Shown piece by piece: positions 1-11,769 of a stretch of DNA of 64,000 bases. The DNA is from Ananas comosus. Lineage: Eukaryota > Streptophyta > Magnoliopsida > Poales > Bromeliaceae. The position numbers were made by a program, and so were the translations under genes. Location: positions 6,451,983 through 6,515,982 of the forward strand of contig NC_033636.1 of the NCBI RefSeq assembly GCF_001540865.1. Direction: 5' to 3'. How positions within the stretch are numbered: position 1 is the stretch's first letter; each line of letters begins with the position of its first letter. The notes under the pieces are model-generated. The model did not search any database. It had not been told where the DNA came from and saw nothing but the letters and a program-made list of their open reading frames with translations.

Positions 1-700
1 AGCATGAGAGTTTTTCAACATTATTTTGAAATAGATCCTAAACTATTATTCAGCTATCGTTGTCGCCACTTTAATCTCCATCAATAAGATTTCAGGTTTA
101 ATAAAATCAAACGTTGGATGATATTTAGATAACTTGTACTAAAAAATAATTTAAAAGATTACATACCAATTTGCAAAAGTGTTAGATTATAGTAGATATT
201 TGTGCATTTAAATATATCATAATTATTTTTATAAATTCAATTTTGTGAACCATTTCTAGCCAACCAACCAATCATGGACAAGGATTGCAATGATTCCTTC
301 CATCATTATCCTCTTGCCAACTTGTTTTAATATTTTGGTTAATTACACCATTTGTTGCTATTTGCTAATCTTTACCGGATTTTTCATTCTGGTCCTCAAA
401 CTTTTTCTTTTGACAATTAGATCCATAATTTTAAAAACTAGTTGTATTATTGTCTTCGCGTCAAATCCAATCATATCTTTATATACATCAGTAATGTTGA
501 GCCAAAAATATTAGTTGCTGGACTGTTTTAAACACTAACAAAAAGGACACTGAGATTGACAGAAAGCTATTGAATCATGACGATGATAAATATGAGCAGG
601 TAAAACTTTGTTGGAGTTGGCATAGTCTATTTTATAAAAATTAACATGAATTTGAATTGGTGAGATTTAATCAAAACAAAATACACAGCTTGGAAACCCG
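1..700. other. AT-rich intergenic DNA, no gene seen
   Basis: AT-rich sequence. The only open frame (290-514, +) encodes a low-complexity hydrophobic string without a recognisable motif or plausible codon use. I see no splice-joined exons, RNA gene or repeat boundary here. Confidence 0.5.
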
Positions 701-702
701 TA

Positions 703-918
703 GTTAGGGGTGTCAACGAGCCGAATACGAGCGAGTTAGGGTCAATTCATGTTCGACTCATTTAATAAACATTTTGAACACAAATTGACTGGTTGAAATA
801 TCGAACTGAAAAATTCAACTCGTATTCGACATACTAACGAGCCGAACGTAAGCTTGCTCACGAACAACAAGTCAGATTGTTATCCTTACAACTGAGTAAA
901 AAGTTGAATATTTTTTTA
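703..918. mobile_element. hAT-like element, left end only
   Basis: The sequence starts TAGGGGTGTCAACGAGCCGA, the common terminal sequence of plant hAT MITEs, followed by repeated words like 'cgagc' and 'gaacac'. The right-hand counterpart may be the degenerate 'cgagcttacgagctgg' stretch at 1640-1663, after the microsatellites and MITE inserted at 929-1566. No clear 8-bp target duplication could be found, so this is probably a decayed copy split by later insertions. Confidence 0.4.
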
Positions 919-928
919 AAAAAATAAA

Positions 929-931
929 GAC

Positions 932-997
<66 letters not shown>
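929..997. repeat. (TA)n followed by (GA)n microsatellite
   Basis: About 22 bp of TA dinucleotides pass directly into about 46 bp of GA dinucleotides. The tract abuts the left end of the foldback MITE at 998; the other end of that MITE is also followed by (TA)n (1537-1566). The GA run appears to have expanded from a short 'agagag' at the element edge. Confidence 0.9.
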
Positions 998-999
<2 letters not shown>

Positions 1000-1532
1000 G
1001 CTACTATGCTATCGGTAGCACGGAGCGCTCCGTGCTACCAAGTTGTTTTCGATGATGCGGCTTCCAAATCGACGATCGGCTCCGTTAGACTTGATCTACA
1101 TTATTGAAAGTATTTGAAAACTAAATTTCAAATTTTTTCGACATCATTTGACTAGTGATCAAAAGATCTCAAAATTGACAATTTTAATGGCCGATGTGGT
1201 GTGTTTGTGAGTTTAACGGTGTAAAACAATCCAAATGCGATGAAAATTTTATAGAAAATTCTTTTCACTATTTAGAGTAAGATCAGTATATCTGATCTTG
1301 AATTTAAATCTTTTATCATCATTTTTTATGAGATTTTTATTTTCAGCCGTTCAATTTTAGACTACTTGTTTGATAGGTAAATGATATCGAAAAATTATGA
1401 AATTTAGTTTCTAAATACTTTCAATAATGTAGATCAACTCTAACGGAGTCGATCGTCGATTTGGAAGCCACATCATCGAAAACAACTTGGTAGCACGGAG
1501 CGTTCCGTGCTACCGATAGTATAGTAGCCTAG

Positions 1533-1535
<3 letters not shown>
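998..1535. mobile_element. Foldback MITE, family 1, with long terminal inverted repeats
   Basis: The left arm (998 to about 1160) begins CGGCTACTATGCTATCGGTA. It is the diverged reverse complement of the right arm (about 1355-1535), which ends 'taccgatagtatagtagcc'. Both arms carry 'gcacggagcg(c/t)tccgtgctacca' and the 'gatcgtcgatttggaagcc' block. It is flanked by TA microsatellites and has no coding capacity. Relatives are at 16172-17325 and 48371-48950, and smaller elements with similar ends at 2994-3244, 17679-17908 and 32394-32620. Confidence 0.85.
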
Positions 1536-1571
<36 letters not shown>

Positions 1572-1689
1572 TGCGTATGTGTGTGTCCATTCGAGCTATA
1601 TCGAGTCGAAGACGAGCATGCTGATCCTAAATACCGAACACGAGCTTACGAGCTGGATTACCGGCCCTATTTAGAGGGGAAAAAAAGGG

Positions 1690-2160
1690 TTAATTGCATA
1701 CAGCTCCCTATACACATATCAAATTGTAGATATATTCCTACAATATTAAACTTTTTATTTTTATCCCTGCAAAAGTCTTATTATTTTCAAATATACCTCT
1801 GCTGTTTACATCTGTCAGAAAAAAATAGTTAATTATAAGTAAAATACTTAATTCTGGTTAACGAATGAGTCAAATCGACCTTTTACCTCTCTTGTATTAT
1901 CGGATAAAATACTTTTTTAGAAAAATATTTTTGCATAATTCTAACCGTTGAGATTTTTGAAGGAATATATATTTTTAAGGGCAAAAGTATCATTTCACTT
2001 ATCTACTGCTTAAAAAATAAGCAGTGATCTAACCGTAAAAAATTAGAGGAATAAATATGAATATCACTAGACTTTCGTAGGATTAAAAATAAAATATTAA
2101 ATTTTATAAAAATATATTTACTATTCGATATATTTATAAGAAACTATACACAATTAATTA
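1690..2160. mobile_element. MITE with about 90-bp inverted repeats
   Basis: The left arm, from 'taattgcatacagctcccta' through 'tttttatccctgcaaaagtc', matches the reverse complement of the right arm, which ends 'atacacaattaatta' at 2160. There is no coding sequence. It resembles the MITEs at 17320-17670 and 47841-48352, whose ends also read like 'attgcatatat.cccta'. Confidence 0.7.
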
Positions 2161-2403
2161 AAAAAAAAAAAAAAATAGGAACCAGTAGCTATAGACCTAA
2201 GCATTGCCCTCATCATTACTAGGGTTTGTTTGGCCGGAAAGCAAAGACTGGAAGAGACGTGTGGGGGCATCAGTGCCCAGTCAGCTCGTCGGTTTCGGTC
2301 CCTTATCTGCCCATCAAATCAGAAATTATTTCATGCACCCGGTGCATGCAGACGCCGCAGCGGTCTACAAATTTAAATTTAGAAGCCTTAAAATCTAAAT
2401 TTA

Positions 2404-2545
2404 AAACCGACCGTCCCTGACGCAAATGACAAAAAGTTCGGTTGTTGGTATCCAATATCCCAAGTTATAATTCTAGCTGATTCACATTTCTAGCTAAGTT
2501 TATTTCTAAATAAAATACTCGTAGAGTGCTGCTATCTATCTCTTA
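2404..2545 (+). mobile_element. Decayed tRNA-type SINE
   Basis: The segment 'gaccgtccctgacgcaaatgac' aligns with the better preserved copy at 48743-48795, which contains a good RNA polymerase III A box, TAGCGCAAGTGG. Downstream comes a worn B-box-like stretch ('agttataattctagctgatt', where a functional box would be near GGTTCGAATCC), then a SINE-like body and an A-rich/TA tail at 2545. Both internal promoter boxes look mutated, so the copy is presumably silent. Confidence 0.5.
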
Positions 2546-2899
2546 AAAATATATATATATACATTTCAAGATCATTTATGAGTGTAATATTATTAATTTT
2601 AAGGCCTTGTTCAATAGTGCTTTTGTTTTGTTTCTACAAATAAAAAATTCTTAAGGTTGAATACGGTAGCAAGTATGTTTCTCTTTTTTTTTTTTTTTAT
2701 TAGCGAGCTAGAAACTTGATTAGCTAGATACCAGAATTAAGACATCTTCTTCAAAATTGTAAAAAAAAAAATCTAAATAAGTTCAATAAATATATAAAAC
2801 TATAATTTATATTTACAAAATAGTTACCGGCAATAATATCAAAGTCGGTCTTAAAAATTTGTTACAAATGCACCAAGAATAGTAAATGTTAACTATGAT

Positions 2900-2902
<3 letters not shown>

Positions 2903-2993
<91 letters not shown>
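2903..2993. repeat. (TA)n microsatellite, about 90 bp
   Basis: Uninterrupted TA dinucleotides directly abut the MITE at 2994. A shorter (TA)n lies on the other side of that MITE at 3245-3260, which suggests the MITE landed inside a TA tract. Confidence 0.95.
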
Positions 2994-2994
<1 letters not shown>

Positions 2995-3244
2995 CTAGGG
3001 CTACTATACTTATATGAGTATAGAGCCCTTTGTACTCATAAATTTTCAGCTGTTCAGATGAAAAAATATACGGTTAGGATGAAAGTGGTTACGGTTAGGT
3101 TGATAGTGGGCCTCCTAGGGTTGAGTGGGTGATTGGTTGAATAGTATAATCTAACGGGTGAAAATGATTAAAGGGTAGATCTAACGGTGAAAAACTTATG
3201 AGTACAAGAGGCTCTATACTCATAAGAGTATAGTAGCCGGACTC
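2994..3244. mobile_element. Short foldback MITE in a TA tract
   Basis: The left end 'gctagggctactatacttat' is inverted at the right end 'agagtatagtagccggactc'. Inner arms share 'gagtatagagcc' and 'tgtactcata'. The loop contains 'gtgggcctcctagggttgagtgggt', also present at 17771-17800 and, inverted, at 32510-32535 and 32945-32965. That shared loop groups these elements as one family. Confidence 0.85.
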
Positions 3245-3339
3245 ATATATATATATATATTATCTATTACGCAAGAAAATAATTCCTAATTATTATTTTA
3301 AGTATTATATGTCATATCTATAATTTAAATTTAAATTGA

Positions 3340-3700
3340 AATTTTAGAAATAGTTACATATGTATCCCGCAAAATATCTGAAATATTTTATATATCTCTT
3401 TTTTTTTTGTTTCAAATATGTCCCTTCTATATTTCTCCGTTATTAAAAAATATTCCATTGGTAGTACCCATTAAGTTATCTCGGGTTAAATATGGTTAAA
3501 TTTCTACTAGAATTAAAAATAAGTTAAAATACTAACGTAATGGCAAATAAGAAAGTTATTTACTGATAATATAGAATATATCTGAAAAGGCAAAATGTCA
3601 AAATACATATCTTCTCCCCAACTTAAGGGTAAAAGAAAAAAATGGTGATGAAAGAATAGTATATTTAAAATAGCAAAAGAGTAAAACTTGAGCAAGAAAT
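3340..3700. mobile_element. Partial copy of the 47.8-kb MITE family
   Basis: The stretch 'atgtccc.tctatatttctccgttatta' followed by 'cccattaagttatctcgggttaa' matches 47920-47990 ('tttgtccgttattta', 'cccgtcaagtcatctcgggttaa'). No complete ends are visible. The minus-strand ORF over this stretch is not a gene. Confidence 0.55.
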
Positions 3701-3724
3701 GCTACATTTCACATCCTAAAGTGG

Positions 3725-3835
3725 GGTGCACATTTTATACCCACTCCATCTTAAGATCATTTTTGTCACATCAATTTACATTTTACACCCGCTCCATCCT
3801 GAGATCATTTTTGTGACATCAATATTTTTTAATTT
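3725..3835. repeat. Tandem duplication of about 57 bp
   Basis: The unit 'cattttatacccactccatc...atcatttttgtcacatcaat' is repeated with few changes as 'cattttacacccgctccatc...atcatttttgtgacatcaat'. It lies 400 bp upstream of the microprotein gene's probable promoter. Confidence 0.8.
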
Positions 3836-4168
3836 TACTAAAAATTAATTTAATTTTTATCAATTCAAGAATTACGGATATAAGATGTACACCTTTTTTT
3901 TGAAGTGTACAAAAAACATTTTTCAAATTGAATAATAAAATTTTTTTTTTATATTAACTTTCTACGCAGAGTAAATAAAAATGTCTGAAACTTTTTAGAA
4001 ATATATAAATAATTGCGCATAAATTTTAACACTTCTGCGAACAACGGTGTACATGTCGCGGTGCACACAACAATCTCTTTCCCTTGTAAGTTATACCCAC
4101 CATCAAAACCATTATTAAAAACCAAAAAACAAATCCAAGAAAACAAAGACCCAAAACCACCTCCATAG

Positions 4169-4180
4169 TTATAATATAAA
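4169..4180 (+). promoter_or_regulatory. Candidate TATA box of the microprotein gene
   Basis: 'ataatataaatt' lies about 140 bp before the ATG at 4316. A start about 30 bp downstream would give a leader of roughly 105 nt, rich in GAA and GA repeats (4208-4262), which is common in plant leaders. The assignment rests on position and sequence only. Confidence 0.4.
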
Positions 4181-4315
4181 TTCTCTCTTAATATTTCTCC
4201 ATCTTGGTCTCAGAAGAAGAAGAAGAAAAGAGAGAGAGAGAGAGAGAGAGAGTAAAGTGAGAAGAGAATAAGAGGAGGTAAAATTAAAAAAAAAAAATTG
4301 AAAAAAATTGCGGAG

Positions 4316-5486
4316 ATGTTTGAGTTACTTGTTCTTGGATGCACTAGCGTTGTTTTGTTTCTTCACGGAGCCAATTTCTTCTTCCATGCGATCACTCAGC
4401 AGATGATCTTTCGCAGTACCAGGTTTTCTCTATTTTTGTTTTCTTTTTTTTAAAAAATTATTACCATTTTATTTTATTTTATTTTATTTTTTTCGTTTAA
4501 TTAGTTTGAGTTTTATTATTTTGACTCAATTGCCGAGGAGTTTTAAGCTTAACCCTTCTTTCAAAGGATTAGTGGATTACGTATAAAAATAAACATAAAA
4601 TAAAAAAATAAGTCATCTAACATTCGAGGCGGCGGACAATTCACTGCCTCGATAAACTTCGTCGTAAACTCTCGAAATAAAATTTTAACGAGATTAAATT
4701 CATTGGCAAAAAAATTTCTCTTCTGATAAAACTCATTCACGTGTTAATTGCTCCTTTTCGTAAAAACTATATTGTTTGTTTCACTGAAGGTGAAATTTAG
4801 ATTGAAGTGGACTTCGGGTGAACTAGAGTTCATAAAACTTACTTTTTTTTACTTGTTTATTCGAATACATGTGAAACTAAAGTTCTCTCAATTCTTATAT
4901 TTGTTTGACAGAAAGTAAATGACGTAAAAATCGAAGATACGAAAAATAAATAAATAAATATTTTATTTTTTCTTTTTCTTTTTCTTTCGTAACTGATTTT
5001 TGTCTGCGGTAGATCGAAGTCAATTATAACATTTTGGAAAGTTTGAGTTTTGATAAACTAGATAATAGAAGTGCACATGTACAGTCGAAAACTACTCCAT
5101 CCGTCTCCATTTATGGTGAAACAAACACTTATTAGTGAAAATTTTTACTGAAATAAGTTGGAACATCACGTGCGTTTATATCTTTATCTAAATATCTATT
5201 GAAATTGCACGTAATTTTACTCCACTTAACCAAATTCTTCTGCTAATTCATTTCAATGAAGTTTTAAATTCAACTTTTATGGTCATCTCGATTGCTTGGG
5301 AAAGTGCAAAATTAAAGTTTGATGCAATTTTGTGTACATAAATAATTGAGACATTGTATGGTACTCTTTTTTCTAATTTAACCTTTTGTTTTCTTTTTTC
5401 TCTTATCCACCTTTTTCTAACAATAATATTTGGTCCCTCTTTTTTTGGTTTATTATTACAGCTTTCTCGGATTCATTGCGTGGTAG
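4316..5486 (+). CDS. Two-exon gene for a 43-residue hydrophobic microprotein
   Basis: Exon 1 is 4316-4422, exon 2 is 5462-5486; the intron of 1039 bp starts GTTTTC and ends TTACAG. The joined frame gives 43 residues, beginning MFELLVLGCTSVVLFLHGAN and ending SFLGFIAW before TAG. Residues about 3-25 form one strongly hydrophobic stretch that could span or anchor in a membrane, followed by a short polar part (THR/GLN/ARG) and a second hydrophobic tail. The exact in-frame join, the TATA-like box, and the purine-rich leader support a real gene. It has the look of the tiny conserved hydrophobic proteins found across plants, but I cannot assign a named family or function. The intron holds TE-like sequence (about 4780-5280) with the words 'ggtgaaa...' and 'ccgtctccatttatggtgaa' near its ends. 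A chance ORF is the alternative. Confidence 0.65.
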
Positions 5487-5661
5487 GAGAGGATTACATG
5501 GAGTTTAATTAGGATACCTAAAAATAAATATTTGTACAGGATTAGTATTGAACTCATTTAAAGATGTAACTTAATTTTTATTTGTAATAGATTCTCTCTA
5601 AATAAATTGTCTTTTGAGTTTCTTTTATTTGATTTAATACGTATAAAGAGAGAGAATACAA

Positions 5662-6604
5662 GGCCGTTTCGTTTGCGTTATGTATGATTCCTGAATAATG
5701 ATAGATTAAGGAAAATTATTATATACATAAGTTATGTATGATTCCTAAGTAATGAAAGATTACGAAGAATTATACACATAGTAATAAGATTAATGAGAAT
5801 TGTATGATTTATGTGAGAAACTTTATAAAAAACTAGATCGTACCTTCTGCCATAATTTCGATTTCTGTACCCGATTTGTAAACGGCGATCCTTGCTCGTG
5901 GTTCGTCCTCGTTCGTGATCTGCAAGAAGACGAGACGTTTCGAGTCTAATTCCCTTATCCCTGGAGATGGAGCCGTCACAGACAATTGGATTAGGGTTAG
6001 ACCGGGACTCCCGTATGTTACATATTTATATATAACTTAATGTAAGGATGTTAAATCACGTCCGTCCATCAAGGACATGTCCAGATACATCCTAACCGTA
6101 AGATCTAAAATATCTTTATAGATCGACTTAAATAGATTGACCGTATCTTTATGGATCGCCTTGAATATATCACGTGGGCCACATCCAACATTCTCCCACT
6201 TGGCCTAGTGATATATTTATTACCGTATAGGCGATACAAAACTTTATTAGATNACATTTAGTTCATACAATTATTTCATCAAGAAATATTATGGATATAA
6301 AATTACTGCGTTTGGCTTAACATTAAAACTGCAGTAATCTAAAAAATAATTAATTTACATGATTTTCTAGAATTTTAAATTAAAAAAAAAAAAATCTATG
6401 AATCCATAGATCAGTATTGTGGAACTGAGAAAACAGGGAGAATGAAAGTGAAAATAGGGTTTGGGGGGTCAAAGGGCAATTTTGAAATTCTGATTTTTTT
6501 TTTTTTCTATTCTTTTCGGAATGAAATATTTCGGATCATATTCCTTATTTATATTCGTGGATTTTCAATAATCCTTAGCAAATTACGCGAACCAAACGCT
6601 CCCT
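5662..6604. mobile_element. Tourist/Harbinger-like MITE with a later insertion
   Basis: The left end 'ggccgtttcgtttgcgttat' is inverted at the right end 'aattacgcgaaccaaacgct'. Arms 'atgtatgattcctgaataatga' and 'attttcaataatccttagcaa' also pair. The middle (about 5833-6250) is unlike the arms and has LTR-like wording, including 'cacgtgggccacatccaaca' followed by 'ttctcccacttggcc'. It is probably part of an inserted LTR. A single N at 6253 marks an assembly gap. Confidence 0.6.
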
Positions 6605-7420
6605 AAGATATTGAGAGGTTACATCTATTACTAATTGTTAGAATAAATGATAAATATTTTTAGAACATGCATCATTCATCTCTCAGAGACAGGAAATAAC
6701 GAAAGAAAAATTTTAAAATAATATAGTTATTTAATCTATCTTTCAATTATAGCGAATGGATTAGTAAAGGAATGTGACTCTAATCAAAGGTTATGACCTT
6801 TAGTAAATGAATGATAAAGCATGTGACTTTCAGCGAAATTATTAGGTATGAAAAGACAACTTTATAATGTGTCCATTCGTGTATATGTCCATTGAAAGTA
6901 ATTTGTGCATTTATTGAATTTGACTCATATATATACGCACTAATAACTTATTGATAGTTATGATCAAATAAAAAGTTACAAATTAAAAATCATTTTATGA
7001 GACACTCGTTCATGATTTTTCACTTCATGAAGCACATATTCGTGATCTATAAGCTCATAACTTTGACTGCAGAAGTGTATAAATGAAGAGCTCAAGTCTC
7101 CATTCTTTCTTATTCTATTTTTTTGACAACTTAATCGGGTGAACGCTCAGAGGCCCAACTTTTCGTGTATGCAAAAGCATTTGGAGTTTATGTTTCATTA
7201 TATCCTGGAGGCTAGTCGTTGATCCAGAGCGCACTAAATTGCTCAAATGGTGGGAACAGATTAAGCTTTAAGAAAAATAACTTTACGTACAACACACCTT
7301 GAAGCTTTTTCCATTTTTCTATTTCATATACATTTTACCTTTTTTGAAACAACATATAGCACAATCTTTTTTTTTTCTTTCTTTTTTATTTTGTGATTTA
7401 GACTCAAACAGGTAATTCCG
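6605..7420. other. No gene recognised
   Basis: AT-rich sequence with repeated words such as 'gtccattcgtgtatatgtccattg'. No open frame, no splice-joined coding run and no clear element ends were found. Confidence 0.4.
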
Positions 7421-8900
7421 CACACCCCTCTGAGGTGCCTTTGTTAGTTAACCGGCATATTAGAAAAAACGCAGTGGAAAATAGCTTTGCATTTTTTAAA
7501 TTTTTTCAAAAGCCAAATATATATCACATATGAAAATCAAAAATTAATAAATTAAATCATTGCTAGCGGATCATTCTTATGTTACTATACAAAAATTTAA
7601 TCTAAATAAAAACTCTTTATATATATACATCTTACCATAGACCAATTAAGATCTCTTGATCTACCGTACGGTTGGTAGCGTAAGCTTCGATCACTGAAAT
7701 GAGATTCTAATATAGTCGCACACGTGCCCGACCTCTACGCGTATCCCCACGGAATCGGTGCAAACCCGATCGATTTTCATCTCACGAACCGGATGAGTCA
7801 CGAATCATCTGGACGGTGCTAGTAATCTCTGCATGATCCACTAGTCGATGAAGAGTAGAAAAGTTGATAGGAGAGAAACATGCGCGCGGGTGAGAAATCA
7901 AAAAGAAATTGATCTCTATATGTATGTTGACCAAAGCCATCATTCATCTAGTTATCTAGTTAATTAAGGTGCATGGCACCTTAATTATGACTAGTGAAGG
8001 CCCGCGCTTCGCCGCGGGAAATTTACGTAATTTCTAAAATTTTTTAAATAGATTATTCAACATTGTTTGCTAAAATTGGTTATAAAAATTAAGTAAAATC
8101 AAAATGAACAATTAAATATTTAAAATTTAAAATTTTTTATTATCCAAAATTTAAATGTAAATTTAGAATATAAAATGTTCAAGCTTAAAATTTAAATTTT
8201 AACATATGAAATTGAAATCTCAATATTTNAAAAAAAAAAAAAATCCCGAAGCCCCCGCGAAACGCGGGGAAGGCGCCGTACAAACTCAGCTTTTACTATA
8301 TGTATTGATATTGATGCCACCAATCCGTACGACTCTTTTTTTTTCACACACTTTTAAAAGCACCTTAATAATGATACCAAATATAAATCTGTGTCTAGAG
8401 TTTAAGTATTAGTACTATCAAACGGTAGCAATCTATACGTGAAACAATTATGATGCCTCAGGTCTGAGAAATATTTCATACAATTGTAGCAATGAACTTG
8501 TCATTGGCGAGTATGGAATCATGTGACTGTTCAACTAAATAGTCACGCTCAGTGTACTTGTTCTCTATTAAACACCTATATGTTTGTTCTAGTGTCCCTA
8601 CACTATTGACTTGAGATTCGTCATCTCAATTAGAAATATAACATACATCGATCTATCCAAAATATCACCGTCCTTTCAATATTTCTTCGGCTAGGAGCAT
8701 TTAAAAAGTCTCATACAGAAAAATATATATCTTAAATTACTAACTCTTATAAATATATCTTTTCAAATAAAGACCTTATGGACAATTCACGTTAATATTA
8801 TATTACTATACAATAAAAATAAATAAAATATCTGTCCTCATGAATTATAAATAATTAATATATAAATATTTTTAAGCTAGTGTCACCAGATTGACTTTTG
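7420..8900. mobile_element. Decayed LTR-like sequence, probably Copia
   Basis: The segments 'ttgatctaccgtacggttgg...cgatcactgaaatgagattct' and 'gatgcctcaggtctgagaaatat...gtcacgctcagtgtacttg' read like decayed plant LTR sequence, but no ends or coding domains remain. It is split by the 369-bp insertion at 7991-8359. An N lies at 8229 within that insertion. Confidence 0.35.
7976..8374. mobile_element. 369-bp CG-palindrome insertion with 15-bp direct repeats
   Basis: Direct repeats GCACCTTAATTATGA (7976-7990) and GCACCTTAATAATGA (8360-8374) differ at one base and bracket 7991-8359. The insert opens with the palindromic 'cccgcgcttcgccgcggg' and has a second one, 'cccccgcgaaacgcgggg', near 8255. 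It has no ORF and ends 'cacacttttaaaa'. Duplications of this length are typical of target-primed retrotransposition (LINE/SINE), but no polymerase III boxes are visible. Confidence 0.5.
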
Positions 8901-9155
8901 AGCATATAACTAACAGCCTTACCATTATGATACTTACCACTACGATGCTAATATTAGTGAAGGATACTGGAACCAAGGAATTTAATTAACTTCTTAAATG
9001 AGTCATAAATTGTAATGTGCTCAATTATGAGGAGATTTAATTTGCTATAAACCCAAAAACCTCCTCTACTAAGGAATAAAGTGTTAAACCAGACCACGAG
9101 ACGTTGGAGTAAACACAAACTGCTAACAATACTTCTCTTCAAGATGTTGAAGTGA

Positions 9156-9156
9156 G

Positions 9157-9199
<43 letters not shown>
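9156..9199. repeat. (CT)n microsatellite and partial duplication
   Basis: A run of CT dinucleotides is followed by 'ccacattggatcctaatctagattgtggatgcagtatt'. A diverged second copy of the whole module, with a shorter CT run, is at 9363-9440. The 103-residue minus ORF over the first copy owes its length to the (CT)n and is not a gene. Confidence 0.85.
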
Positions 9200-9201
<2 letters not shown>

Positions 9202-9267
9202 CATTGGATCCTAATCTAGATTGTGGATGCAGTATTTGATTACCAAATAAAGAACAACGACTCAAGG

Positions 9268-9565
9268 GCCTGTTTTGGCTGTGCTGTAGGTTGTAATCTG
9301 TTTAACAATGCGTCATTGAAATAGTATTACTAGAAAAAGCTCCATGATAATATGCTCTCAATCTCTCTCTCTCTCTCATGCTCGCGTGCGCAGGGGCACA
9401 CATTGGATGCTGATCCAAGTTGTGGGTGCAATACTCATTATTTAAGAAATAGATCCTAAGGAGATCCTAAGGCATGCATGCAGTATTAACTGCTGTATTT
9501 TCAGCCGCTTATTTCTATAATTATACTGCACTTATAATTACATCGAACCAAACAGTATCGAAGTG
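9268..9565. mobile_element. Possible short MITE
   Basis: 'gggcctgttttggctgtgct' on the left and 'acatcgaaccaaacagtatc' on the right form a weak inverted pair of the kind seen at Harbinger and hAT MITE ends. No confident target duplication. Confidence 0.35.
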
Positions 9566-9639
9566 TCGTTAAAATAATACTACAAGAAGAAACGCCATAG
9601 CAAGATTTTGTCAGAAGTACTACTTCGAACTCTGATTTT

Positions 9640-10290
9640 GAAGCTCCAAATCAAAATTTTGTTTTTCCAGTCAGCAGCATTCATTTGTACTGAGAGAACA
9701 AAATACCGAGCCACACACCAATGAAAAATCAGATCAAAATATTCTTCTCCTAATCAAAAAATTGGCATTCCAAGAACTCTAGGGTTATGGTTTTAGAACA
9801 ATCCTATAAAGTTTTCATCCAAATTAGTTAGTTTGATTTGATTTATCTCTATATTTTATTGACTATCAGTATGTTATATTCTCATTTTATTAGAATTTTA
9901 GCATAGATGCTTTATAGTTGTAATGTGTATATTTTTATAAAATATTAAATTTTGTTTACAAAATTAGATTACAAGGATTACGACAATAGTTTAAATGTAC
10001 TTGACACTAAGAGCAATTAACTAGTATTCCAAATAAAATTTGAAACAGTTTTAAAATCAAAATAAAAAAATTGGGTAAACAAAAATCTGGTTAAGGAGTG
10101 ACGAAATATTTATAAACGGTACGGTTAACTGTTCGGCAAACACCGATGGCTGTAGTAGAAGCTCTAAATTATTTTCTTTATCAAATAACGCGCTAAAAAT
10201 AGTACAAACTAAGGCCAAACATGCCGTCAATATACTAGTTTCATATTATTGTTTCATCCAATTAATGAGTCGCGACTTAGCTCTGACTAC
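9640..10290. other. No gene recognised
   Basis: AT-rich, with scattered stop codons in all frames. I see no element ends or splice-joined coding sequence. Confidence 0.4.
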
Positions 10291-10293
10291 TTC

Positions 10294-11386
10294 AGTGATT
10301 AAAAAAGCGGGCCTTAGGCGCGCGTCTAGGCGCCTAGGCGCTAGGCTCAATGGCCAGCGCATAGGCAGCCCCTAGGCAGGCGCCATTGTCTAGGCGTGCG
10401 TCTGGGCCGCCTAGGCGCACACCTAGGGCAAGGTGCAAGGCGCAAGAAAGGCGCGTCTAATATATATTTGATCCTACTAGGTTTGGATCTAAAAATATAT
10501 ACTTTAATGGGTTTGGATCTTATATTTATTGGTCTAATGGGTTTAAAACATATAAAATAAACCCAAAACCAATCTAATCTAAAGTTCTAAAACCTAAACA
10601 TCTATCCGCTCCATCTCTCTCTCGCCGAGTCTGCTCCCTCTTCTCTCACTGAGTCCGCTCCCTCTCCCTCTCTCCGCTCGGACCGATCCTCTCTCCCACT
10701 CGTCCATTACCTCCGGTTGCCTCTGGCTATCCCCCTCTGCTTTTTCAACTCAACTCGCCTCTCCCTCTATATTAAAGCGCGCTTTTTTAATCACTGCTTT
10801 CACATGATCATTATACTTTTTTAATAATTTTTGGTTTGAAACTTTAAACTTTTATACATAATACTTTTTATGATCTTGTGCTTATAATTATATACTTTTC
10901 ACATCAAAATTTTTTATATGTTTGTGAATTAATAGTTATTTTTATGCTGGCCTTTATTTAGAGATAAAAAAGATAATTTGTTCTTTACTTTTATCTATAT
11001 TATTTTCTTTTNTGGCCTTTATTTGGAGATAAAAAAGGTAATTTGTTCTTTACTTTTATCTATATTATTTTCTTTTTTAAAATTATCATATATATTGCTT
11101 GGCTTTTTTTTTTTATTTTTTTCCTTTTGAAAATTAACGTGATGATTTGGGTAATTATAAAATATTTTTGTGATAATATGATTTTATAAAGTATATTTAC
11201 TGTTACTTTAAAATTATTAGAAAGTATAGTAAGACACTTCTTAATTATTTACTTGTTTCAAAATTTTATGAAAGTGTGCGCTTGACCTCTCTCGGACGCG
11301 CGCCTATACCTTGCGTCTTGCGCTTTGCGCCTAGGCTCCAACAGCCCTTTGCGCCTAGGTGCGGCTTGGACTTTTTTAAACACTGG
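10294..11386. mobile_element. CAGTG-ended element with GGCGCCTAGG-rich arms
   Basis: The left end CAGTGATTAAAAAAGCGGGC pairs with two possible right ends: 'gcgcgcttttttaatcactg' at about 10779-10798 and 'gcttggacttttttaaacactg' at 11386. The sequence next to the outer ends is built of degenerate 'ctaggcgc' words. The region 10600-10770 is a CT-rich stretch. Either a short element of about 505 bp lies next to a second end, or one 1.09-kb element has an internal repeated end. The terminal CAGTG..CACTG suggests hAT, but no perfect 8-bp duplication was found. Confidence 0.6.
10949..11078. repeat. Tandem copy of about 64 bp around a single N
   Basis: 'ggcctttatttagagataaa...attattttctttt' is followed by N (11012) and then the same sequence again with a few changes. 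This is what two overlapping contig ends or two haplotypes joined without merging would look like, so the duplication may not exist in the plant. Confidence 0.75.
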
Positions 11387-11769
11387 ACCACACATACGAT
11401 CGACACATGTTCAATGTAGTATGATGCGTTCTGCAGGACAAGTAATGAGTTATCTAATAGCACCTAATTTTACTTTGAGATACGCAAGAAACGGTATCTA
11501 AGGCTCGTACTCTTTTGTCCTGGCCTATTGGTTCTCTAGGCTTAAGTTGAGTCCTCCTTTAATTTTTGGCCTTTTACTTTTTCTATTTGTTTTGGGCTCA
11601 AGTTGATGAGTGTAATGCTCTTCCATATATATGTTCTTCCAAAAGAATATTTGGAAGGAGTAAGGTGAGCCCAACTTTGCATTACCAAAGTTATCTATTT
11701 CTCCGACCAGGGCTGTAGAATGTTCTGCAATGGGTAAAAACATACATAACTTACATGAACTATAGCTCA

